Made by a program: the position numbers and the translations under genes. From Limonium bicolor (Eukaryota > Streptophyta > Magnoliopsida > Caryophyllales > Plumbaginaceae), in contig CM041779.1 of NCBI GenBank assembly GCA_023374045.1, positions 145,639,485-145,703,484 on the forward strand: DNA of 64,000 bases. The letters run 5' to 3'. Below the pieces are notes generated by a model. That model worked only from the letters and a program-made list of their open reading frames with translations, was not told the origin of the DNA and ran no database searches. Below are positions 47,585-56,491 of the stretch, piece after piece; the first letter of the stretch is position 1, and every line of letters begins with the position of its first letter.

Positions 47585-47670
47585 TACTGGGGGCAATCGG
47601 TCGTTCCGATCGATTGTCAAAAATCCTAAAGAACTCAGATTGCCTTAAGGAAAATACTGGGGGCAATGGT
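47585..47670 (+). repeat. Internal polypurine-tract-like words
   Basis: AAAATACTGGGGGCAAT occurs twice (about 47582 and 47651), resembling the tract GGGGGGCAATC that precedes the LTR at 50312. Other copies lie at about 45645, 53641, 54722 and 54800. Confidence 0.55.
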
Positions 47671-47752
47671 TGGTCCCAATAATTGCAACAATGACACCGA
47701 TTGAGGCCCAAAAGCCAGAAACCCAAAGGATTCAAACCCTTCTCATAACACT

Positions 47753-48010
47753 CAGGCCCGTCCTAGCCTACCTCCACATTCAAACATCCCCAGGCCCGTC
47801 CTAAACCCTACCTCCACATTCAAACTCCTCAGGCCCGTCCTAAGCCCTACCTCCACATTCAAACATCCCCAGGCCCTTCCTAAGCCCTTCCTCCACATTC
47901 AAACATCCATAGGCCCGTCCTAAGCCCTCCTCCACATCAAATTCCCTCAGGCCGTCTTAAGCCCTACCTTCACACTCAAACATCTGTAGGCCCGTCTTGA
48001 GCCCTACCAT
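47753..48010 (+). repeat. 3'-UTR tandem repeat, about 42-bp unit (CAGGCCCGTCCTAAGCCC)
   Basis: Six to seven imperfect units of CAGGCCCGTCCTAAGCCC plus TACCTCCACATTCAAACATCC. Tandem repeats between pol and the 3' LTR are a known hallmark of Tat/Ogre elements and can seed satellites. The same array is at 54890-55090. Confidence 0.85.
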
Positions 48011-48089
48011 CTCCAGTTTGACATAAACCCTAATCCTTCTACATCCATTTAGACCCTCATACATTTTACTCATTCACTTAGAATAACCT

Positions 48090-48349
48090 TTAGGCTCGTC
48101 ATAGACCTAGAACGTCCTTAGGCTCGTCATAAGACCTAGTTACATTCCTTAGGCTCGTCATAAGACCTAGATCCATCCGTAGGCTCGTCATAAGACCTAG
48201 AAAAGTCCTTTAGGCTCGTCATAAGACCTAGTTACATTCCCTTAGGCTCGTCATAAGACCTAGATCCATCCTTAGGCTCGTCATAAGACCTAGATCCATC
48301 CTTAGGCTCGTCATAAGACCTATAAACCGTCATTTAGGCTCGTCATAAG
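48090..48349 (+). repeat. 3'-UTR tandem repeat, TAGGCTCGTCATAAGACCTA unit
   Basis: Eight units of a 20-bp conserved word separated by 9-14 variable bases (TTACATTCCT, GATCCATCCT and similar). The array is interrupted by the hAT-like element and resumes at 49453. Confidence 0.85.
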
Positions 48350-49452
48350 CAATGTTCACAGAATCACGATTCGATCCCACGATCCTACGATTTTACGATC
48401 CAAATTCATAGTACGATCCGGATCGCGGGTAGGATCGGAGCAGTAGGATCGTCTAAGGATCACGATTCCATTGCATGATCCTACGATTCTGCACTCTAGA
48501 TCCTAGTACGATCCTACGATCCCATCGATCCCAACTTTGTTTACAATTTATCTTTTTCATATCAATGTGATTATATCTTAATAAAATTTAGGGAAAAAAA
48601 GTTCTCAAAATTTTGTAGATAGCTTCATAATCCATAAAATATTATGACTTTGAACATTGCAACTGGATATTATTAAAATGACTTGTATATGTAGATTTAT
48701 TAGAAGTCACTGAGCGGATAAGGATTAAGATTGGATATCACTTCTGTTACTCTCCATCATGAAGATTATAATATGTACCTAGGTATTCAAAAATGTATGA
48801 CATTTAAAGTGTTATTATATGTAATGATTGAAATATTCAAAGTTATAAAGCTCTAAAGTAAAAAATGAAAAAAAAAACTTATAAGAACAATACAAATTTA
48901 TAAAATATTATGATTACTTTTATCATTTTTTTTTCTTTTGGTTTATAATGGAAACAATAAGCTGTTAGAACTCATTTGGCTTTATGTTCCATTGCTTATT
49001 ACCCTTTGAATCAGGATGAATTGGAAACCCATGATTGTTCATAAATAACTTGTCGCTCATAATGTTTGTTGGAGGGTGATGAAATAAATAAAAAACGCAC
49101 ATAAAATTATGCAGTCTATGGATTTGATTTATGTTTAACCTATCTTATTAAATTTTATATTTTCCTATGGACAATATTATTAAAATTCATGGTTTGCTAG
49201 TGTATATTTCATTTTGTAAGCGTAATATCATTGTTATGGTCTTAAGTTTTATTTTTCGATTCAATAATGCTATATATTCTTACTCAAATTAAACTTTATG
49301 CTTTAAATATAAGTTGTTTATAACATATGTATAATTTTCAAAAATATTTACTCACTTTTTGTAGGATCGAACGATCCCACGATTCGATCCCACGATCCGA
49401 TCCTAGGGGTCACTTACGATCCTACGCTAGGATCGCGATCCTAAAAACATTG
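48350..49452. mobile_element. Non-autonomous hAT-like DNA transposon
   Basis: 1103 bp between 8-bp direct duplications GTCATAAG (48342-48349 and 49453-49460) in the middle of a tandem-repeat unit. Termini CAATGTT and AACATTG are inverted. Both subterminal regions are dense in GATCCTACGAT/ATCGTAGGATC words in both orientations; the core is AT-rich. No transposase frame. An 8-bp duplication with short inverted ends fits hAT; mobility would need a transposase in trans. Confidence 0.85.
48366..48535. repeat. Left subterminal GATC/ACGATC repeat cluster of the hAT-like element
   Basis: Repeated motifs ACGATCC, TACGAT, GGATCG and ATCGTAGG in both orientations. The right end (49366-49442) has the same words, so the two ends can pair over about 60 bases. 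Such clusters commonly bind hAT transposase; that role is inferred. Confidence 0.65.
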
Positions 49453-49602
49453 GTCATAAGACCTAGATGCATTCTTAGGCTCGTAGTAAGACCTAGCATT
49501 ACCTTTTAGTTTACCCACTCTCGTCAAACACATTGCATTCATCTCATCCCTATAGGCTCGTCATAAGACCTAGTTGCATTATCCAGGCGCGTCACAAGAC
49601 CT
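49453..49602 (+). repeat. Remainder of the TAGGCTCGTCATAAGACCTA array
   Basis: Three diverged units to the right of the hAT-like element, the first beginning with the duplicated GTCATAAG. Confidence 0.75.
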
Positions 49603-49615
49603 GGTGACAGAAAGT

Positions 49616-49770
49616 TGGCGAGGTGATGGCAATAAATCCTTCTTTTGTGATGTCAACTATTTTTGGGATCAACGAATGGTGGGCGAAGGCAATAAGTCCC
49701 CAGGGTTTTTACCAGGAGTTATCCCTACACACCGGCTTGGGGGGCGATGGCAATAAGTCCACATTGGGTC
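49616..49770 (+). repeat. Tandem repeat with GGCGATGGCAATAAGTCC core, about 65-bp unit
   Basis: Three imperfect units (near 49620, 49682 and 49742). Short frames here follow the repeat. Confidence 0.7.
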
Positions 49771-49813
49771 CAGCCAGGAGCATGGCACGAGTTTCGGTCC
49801 CAGAAGCATCCGA

Positions 49814-49874
49814 GCATCACCAGCATCATCAGCATCACCAACATCATCAGCATCATCAGCATCATCAGCATCGT
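49814..49874 (+). repeat. CAT/ATC trinucleotide microsatellite
   Basis: About 60 bp of CATCAC/CATCAG trinucleotides. The poly(HQH)- or SIISI-type frames through it are repeat translations. Confidence 0.9.
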
Positions 49875-49924
49875 TAGCATTTCAGCATTCTTGCATTTTC
49901 ATACACACATAGTTTTCACATCCC

Positions 49925-50196
49925 AGGTAGTCAACGCCTTAGAATCGCTTGACATTGCATCATTTCATTTATTATAGGTAGTCAGCGCCTTAGAATAGTT
50001 TGACATCATTTCATGATTATAGGTAGTCGATACCTTAGAACCGCTTGACATTGCATTATTTCATTTTCGTCACCTAGGTAGTCAGCGCCTTAGAATAGCT
50101 TGACACATTTTCACTTATAGGTCGTCAGCGCCTTAGAACAGCTCGACAGCGTTTTGTTGCTTAGGCAGTCAGCGCCTCCGAATAGCTGGACGTAGT
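49925..50196 (+). repeat. Tandem repeat, GTAGTCAGCGCCTTAGAATAG unit (about 50-60 bp)
   Basis: Five to six units of GTAGTCAGCGCCTTAGAATAGCTTGACA with variable T/A-rich spacers, decaying toward the polypurine tract. Part of the Tat-type repeated 3'-UTR. Confidence 0.8.
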
Positions 50197-50297
50197 CAAC
50201 GTAGTTTCGGACAACATGGAGGATTTTGTGGAATCCAAAATTTCGGGGCATCACTTAAGCATCAACCAGACTTTTCACATCATTACAAAGTCTAGTT

Positions 50298-50311
50298 GAC
50301 GGGGGGCAATC
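50298..50311 (+). other. Polypurine tract, family 3
   Basis: GACGGGGGGCAATC immediately before the LTR start TGTAATGCCC at 50312. Confidence 0.8.
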
Positions 50312-52066
50312 TGTAATGCCCAAAATTTGACCCCCCTGGTTGGGGTCTACGAGGTTTTGGTGTTGTGAGAGGCATTTCAGTCAAATAGTGAGAGATCTCG
50401 GCTCGATCGGCGTATTCCAGGGCATGGGGAGCAGCTCCGTCATTGTCAGGGGCGTTTTGGTAATTTTTAAGGCTCATAAGACCTCCTATAAGCTTTCGCT
50501 CTCCTCCAAAGGATGCCCAAATCAGCTCGAAATGTTTTCATATTTTAACCTATGATAGAGGATGACATTTTAAGCATAACGGTGTTGGAATTTGATTTTT
50601 CGAGTTTCCAATAATTTTCTAGCAATTTCTGACTGAATCTGACGAGAAATTCAATTAAAAATATTCCAATATTTAAAAAATCCGATTCCACCTCAAAAAA
50701 TTCATAATTTTCATCCTTGACACGTGGTTAAAATTTCACAACAAAATTCCTTTGGGAAGTCACTTAATTAAAATATCAAAAAATCTTACTTTTACTAGAT
50801 TTTCTTTATCTTTAAGAAAGTCTATATAAAGATAGGTTTTTTGATAAAATTAGAATCTCATATGCTCAAGAACCCTAGGGAGTTAGAAACAAAGCCCCCT
50901 CTCTCTCTCTCACGTTTTCCAACACCCGGCCACCCGAATCATACCGAAAATCCCCCGAAATCACCATCTAAACACGTTTTCAATCCCCAACACACCAATA
51001 ATCATCAAAACCCACAAAACACCGTCAAAACGTGAAGAACAGCAAGAACAACCAACCACCAGAAGCTCGGTTCGAAAATCCTTCGGGTCTGCCACAAACG
51101 GAGCACTCTACGAATCCCGGTGTGAAGAATCGTTGTGAATCCGAAGGAAAACAGGTAGAAATCCCACTTTCCTAACTCTCCACGACATTATCAGTCTTGC
51201 CTCAAAATTTGGGCTTAAACTAACTCTTTTTCGTTTCTGTATTACTAATTGTTTTAGCTACTACCATGTTACTTGTTTGCTAAGTTTTGTATTGATTTTG
51301 ATGTTAAATTGAGTTCTTTCAGTTACTAACGTGTTTAAAATCTTTCAGGCTACACACCCATAAAATCTGAGCTCAAAACACCCTCGGGACCATCAAAAAC
51401 CCACTGTCCATTGGTTGTCCGTGACCTCGGACTCATTGTCCGGGACCACGAACGGGTTGTCCGTGACCACGGACACCCACGGACGGTGCGGGATTTTGTA
51501 TTTTTCAATTTTTCAATTTTAGGGTTTCTGTCAATACATGTCCGGGCCCAGGACACCATGTCCGGGCCGGATTTCAAGTTTGCGTTTTTATTTTAGTTCT
51601 GTTTTCGAAATCACCTAATTCAACTGGGGTCCGTGGCCTCGGACGCAATTAAAATTTGACCTAATTCTGCCTCCGAAGCCCTAGTTTAGGTAACTTTCAA
51701 TTTCACTTTAATTTTCTGTCAAAAAACGTTAAAAAAAAAAAAATAGAAGCGCACTCCTAGGTTAAAAACAACTTTGTAGAAAGCCGTAAATAAACCAAGT
51801 AGAGGAAAAACGACCTAGGAAGGGTAATGAAAGTAATTTGAACCCTAATTAAGTCGAATATCAAGCCCCCGAACCCGAACTCTCCTTTCCTAATTTGATC
51901 TAGGTTAAATTAGCTGGCGACTCATATAGGTTCCAGAGCTAGCTTAGGTTTTGATAATTATTGTTATATGACATAGTTATTAATCTTAGGTTATAAGTGG
52001 ACCTAAAACCCGATTAGATCCTAATCAACTTAATCCACATAGGATAGGGTTTAAAATCGAGGATCA
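50312..52066 (+). repeat. Complete family-3 LTR (1755 bp)
   Basis: Starts TGTAATGCCCAAAATTTGACC after the polypurine tract and ends GAGGATCA before a primer site at 52072, so it joins two internal regions in tandem. It contains a TATA box at 50821-50830, a GTCCG palindrome cluster (51415-51640) and the insertion-site sequence used by family 1 (CACCCGGCCACC near 50921). The 51350-51577 minus frame is a palindrome-cluster translation. Confidence 0.9.
50821..50830 (+). promoter_or_regulatory. TATA box in family-3 LTR
   Basis: TCTATATAAA about 510 bp into the LTR, in the same context as the solo LTR's TATA at 29745-29755. Confidence 0.6.
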
Positions 52067-52071
52067 TAGAC

Positions 52072-52089
52072 TGGCGACTCTGCTGGGGA
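52072..52089 (+). other. Primer-binding site (tRNA-Arg type), third unit
   Basis: TGGCGACTCTGCTGGGGA, five bases after the LTR end at 52066. Confidence 0.8.
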
Positions 52090-52554
52090 CTAACTTCTTA
52101 ATATTAACTTGTTAATTTTAAGAAAAAGGGCTTAAAACTCGAAAAAATGTTTATTTATGGCTTTATTACATTGTTTGTTTACTTTTGTGCGCAATTTAAT
52201 TTTCTGCACCCTTGCATCATATGAGAGCGAGGGTCCACATAAATCGATTTCACCCCGGGACCCGTTTGGGGGTCCCTGTCTGGGACTCACACCTTTAGGT
52301 GATGTGAATAAGAGGGGAAAAGAGGAGGGTGTCGTCTAACAACCCCCTTAATACCTGGGCTTTAGCCCCAAGCATTTTTCTGGCAGTACCCTTACCTAGC
52401 CCATTGTTTGGTCAGTCAAGACCCGACCGTAGACGCACACCTTCAAGTGATGTGGAAAAAGTGGGGAAGCCCAAAGAGAATAGTGTGCAAGCCCTATTCC
52501 TTTGTGGTGACCTGGGCCCGTGCCCCAGCACCTCTCCGGATCGACCCTTACCCG

Positions 52555-53110
52555 AAGGTTCTCTCCCTAGAGGCCGAACGTCAAGCTCATGACGAACTAG
52601 CAGGCAGGCTTCTTAACTCTCTTCATGATCATACAGAAGCTGGCCCCATCTGGGCCCAGGGTTCACAGGAAATGTCGAGGAACTTGTTGCAAAATTCCTC
52701 AAAGCTATTAGGCAGTCGGAAGTGGTCAACCAGGCAGCAACTTGCATTCAAGGTTGCACCCGAAAACAGACTAGACAGCATGAAGAAGGCGCCAGTGGGT
52801 GTTAGGAGGACCAAGTTGGGGCGTTAGAGCAGTAGAGTCACCACAGCAGAACTCCGATCTGAGACAATTTACTAATATCGGCCAGACACTAAGTCAAGCG
52901 CTTGAGGAACTTCGAAGGAGAAGTCTGCTACAAACCAAAGGCCCGAAGGCAGGACTTGCTCGATTAGGGAGGATCCGAACCAATTCTGTCGCTACCATCA
53001 ACTTCCCGGTCATGACACTGACCATTGCAGGCCTTGCAGCATAAGATCCAAGACTTTATTGACCAGGGATTTCAGTTGCGAAGCGCGAGAACAATTTCGG
53101 AAGTTCCATG
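52555..53110 (+). pseudogene. Tat/Ogre-like gag remnant lacking its N-terminus
   Basis: Starts at the deletion junction with the coiled-coil part (KVLSLEAERQAHDELAGRL) and keeps a tryptophan codon after GPI where the copies at 44640 and 57950 have a TAG stop. Downstream is the knuckle region (about 52985-53035, CRYHQL-type) in a broken frame. It shows that the TAG stop in the other copies is a secondary mutation. Confidence 0.65.
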
Positions 53111-54889
53111 CCAGGGCATCGCTAGGAGTTATCTTTATTTGTTCTCCCTGTTGGTTCCCTTAGTCATTCGGTGTAGTTTTCCTTTTTCCTTAGTTAGCTT
53201 AGTTGGTTGTTGCTTTTCTTTTGAAATAGTTTAAAACAATAAGGGATTTTGTTGTCACGCTTGTCTGCTATTAATAAGAGAAATGTTCGTTTTTGCTTTC
53301 ATGAAAAGTCCGAATTAGTATTATACATTCATTCTCGCATCTTTCGAAAAAAAGGCACGCTATCTCGTGGAGGCCCACCTGAAAGTGTTATAAGTAGAAC
53401 CTATGTTTCCACAAATTCCTTTGTACAAGCACCACTCTGCATAAGCACCACCTTCATCATATACATCCCATGTGTCTCACAACTCCACCTTCTTAGGCTT
53501 TTCACTAAATACATATAGCCAAAAAATTTGTTGCCACAAAGTCACTCATCACCCCTCCACAGGATCACCTCATCACCACTCACCCCCTCCACAAATAACC
53601 TGGGTATTCAAAAGGCTTGTCAAAAAAAACCCACAGCAATACGGGGGCAATCTGAGTTAAGGAACGATAACGTTTGTTTATTTTGTGCAAGCAAGTCTCC
53701 GAGTGTACACTTCGCGAGAGGGCCTTGAGCGGTAAAACCAAGAGTGAAAGAGCGTGTCATTTTTACACGACCCCAGAGAGGTCACATTCAAAGGTGAGGT
53801 AAACGGCATGACTCCGACCGAAGGAGATAATTTGTAAATTTACGCTTAAACCTATGAAAAGTAACAAAGAACAGATACACAACTATTAAGGATGACGAAG
53901 CACCTAGGTCAGCACCACACAGCCAAAAGCTTGTGAACCCTAACATAGCACCCTAGGCACCCCCGCTGAGCTTCTTTTCATATATGACCTCTTTTACAAC
54001 ACTACAAGCTCCACAAACAAGCCAGCCAATGATGAATAACCGACCCTGGGCTCACAGGAAGCAAGGAGCCCGACTTCCGAATAGCAACTTCACAAGTCTA
54101 AAGAAGCAAAACTGCTACCAGCGTGACGAAACAATCCGTAAATGGTCCCAAGTGACACTGATCCAAATGAGCTACATCAAAAAACACTCTCAGAGTTCAA
54201 AGCCGGGAAACACAAGAACCCCGAAGGAAAAGAGATTCAAAGAAAGGCAAACCAGAAAAAACGTCAAAGAAATCTAAAATAGGAAAAAAGAGAGAAGGTG
54301 CAAGGAACAAACCAAAAGTTCCAAGTCCCAAGTTCACAAGCGAAATCATCACAAAGTAGCCAAACGACTTCAAGGCAAAGAAGACAAGTCGAGAGACGGT
54401 TGCAAGTTGCAGCTTTGGTCACCCTTATAGCTCCACATATCCTAAACATTCCTCCATTGTCCTGTTGTCTATTCATCACACCCCATAGCCACGTGATAAG
54501 CTTAAAAGATTTCCGACCTAGTAGTGTGTGTATCCAATCACGTGAAAGCAACAGGTTGAACGTGTAATCTAGCAAATGTCAAATCAATGGTCGAGATGTT
54601 TTGTCCAAAAGGAGAGCATGAGTGCAAGCTAAACACTTTGAGTGTAGGATAGAAAGCACCACATCAAGATAAACCTTGACCTTGTGAGAATGAGACTTGT
54701 TTTGGCTCAATTAATTAAAGAAAATACTGGGGGCAATCGGTCGTTTCGATCCCTCGATTGTTCAAAAATCCTAAAGAACTCAGATTGCCTTAAGGAAAAA
54801 TACTGGGGGCAATTGTTGGTCCAACAATTGCAAAATGACACCGATTGAGGCCCAAAAGCCAGAAACCCAGGATTCAAACCCTTCTCCAT

Positions 54890-55090
54890 ACCACTCAGGC
54901 CCGTCCTAAGCCCTACCTCCACATTCAAATCCCCAGGCCCGTCCTAAAGCCCTACCTCCACATTCAAACATCCCCAGGCCGTCCTAAGCCCTACCTCCAC
55001 ATTCAACATCCCCAGGCCTTCCTAGCCCTTCCTCCACATTCAAACATCCATAGGCCCGTCCTGCCCTTCCTCCACATTCAAATTCCCTCA
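54890..55090 (+). repeat. CAGGCCCGTCC tandem repeat, third unit
   Basis: About five units of the array seen at 47753-48010. The boundary of the inverted repeat (55093/55094) falls at the end of this array. Confidence 0.8.
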
Positions 55091-55900
55091 GGTTATCCTA
55101 CACTCAAAGTGTTTAATGCTTGCACTCATGCTCTCCTTTTGGACAAAAACATCTCGACCATTGAATTTGACATTTGTTAGATTTACACGTTCAACTGTTA
55201 CTTTCACGTGATTGGATACACAACTACTAGGTCGGAAGTCTTTTAAGCTTATAACGTGGCTATGGGGTGTGATGAATGACAACAGGACAATGTAGGAATG
55301 TTTAGGATATGTGGAGCTATAAGGGTGACCAAAGCTGCAACTTGCACCGTCTCTCGGACTTGTCTTCTTTGCCCCAAGCACCTCTCCGGATCGACACTTA
55401 TCCAATTCGGGTAAGGGTCGATCCGGAGAGGTGCTTGGGGCACGGGCCCAGGTCACCACAAAGGAATAGGGCTTGCACACTATTCTCTTTGGGCTTCCCC
55501 ACTTTTTCCACATCACTTGAAGGTGTGCGTCTACGGTCGGGTCTTTGACTGACCAAACAATGGGCTAGGTAAGGGTACTGCCAGGAAAATGCTTGGGGCT
55601 AAAGCCCAGGTATTAAGGGGGTGTGGTTAGACGACACCCTCCTCTTTTCCCCCTCTTATTCACATCACCTAAAAGGTGTGAGTCCCAGACAGGGGACCCC
55701 CAAACGGGTCCCGGGGTGAAATCGATTTATGTGGACCCTCGCTCTCATATGATGCAAGGGTGCAGAAAATTAAATTGCGCACAAAAGTAAACAAACAATG
55801 TAATAAAGCCATAAATAAACAATTTTCGAGTTAAGCCCTTTTTCTTAAAATTAAACAAGTTAATATTAAGAAGTTAGTCCCCAGCAGAGTCGCCAGTCTA

Positions 55901-56491
55901 TGATCCTCGATTTTAAACCCTATCCTATGTGGATTAAGTTGATTAGGATCTAATCGGGTTTTAGGTCCACTTATAACCTAAGATTAATAACTATGTCATA
56001 TAACAATAATTATCAAAACCTAAGCTAGCTCACTGGAACCTATTATGAGTCGCCAGCTAATTTTAACCTAGATCAAATTAGGAAAGGAGAGTTCGGGTTC
56101 GGGGGCTTGATATTCGACTTAATTAGGGTTCAAATTACTTTCATTACCCTTCCTAGGTCATTTTTCCTCTACTTGGTTTATTTACGGCTTTCTACAAAGT
56201 TGTTTTTAACCTAGGAGTGCGCTTCTATTTTTTTTATTTTTTAACGTTTTTTGACAGAAAATTAAAGTGAAATTGAAAGTTACCTAAACTAGGGCTTCGG
56301 AGGCAGAATTAGGTCAAATTTTAATTGCGTCCGAGGCCACGGACCCCAGTTGAATTAGGTGATTTCGAAAACAGAACTAAAATAAAAACGCAAACTTGAA
56401 AAGTCCGGGGCCACGGACATGGTGTCCGTGGGCCCGGACATGTATTGACAGAAACCCTAAAATTTGAAAAATTGAAAAATACAAAATCCCG
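55901..56491 (-). repeat. Family-3 LTR 3' fragment (mirrored second unit)
   Basis: Reverse complement of 46112-46706, with the same abnormal junction to internal sequence at 56491/56492 and the primer site outside its other end (55878-55895). Confidence 0.85.

Larger units (their letters stand above)
46707..50311 (+). mobile_element. Family-3 internal region, second unit (gag and pol lost)
   Basis: Runs from a primer site (46712-46729) through a short leader to a fold-back at 47166-47236, then resumes in the 3' non-coding region (compare 54377 onward). The 3' part is made of several tandem-repeat families, a hAT-like insertion and a polypurine tract before the LTR at 50312. No protein domain remains. 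Confidence 0.75.
52067..55093 (+). mobile_element. Family-3 internal region, third unit, cut by the inverted-repeat boundary
   Basis: Begins with a primer site, has a leader with a deletion (52554/52555, joining the leader directly to mid-gag), a gag remnant, then the 3' non-coding part with two GGGGGCAAT words and the CAGGCCCGTCC tandem repeat. It stops at 55093 where the right inverted arm begins. It has about 290 bp (54110-54375) not present in the other units. Confidence 0.75.

Noticed and set aside
48090..48349. CRISPR-like look: 20-bp conserved repeats with short variable spacers
   Set aside because: Spacers are 9-14 bp and themselves repeated, the context is a plant Tat/Ogre 3'-UTR, and no cas genes are present.
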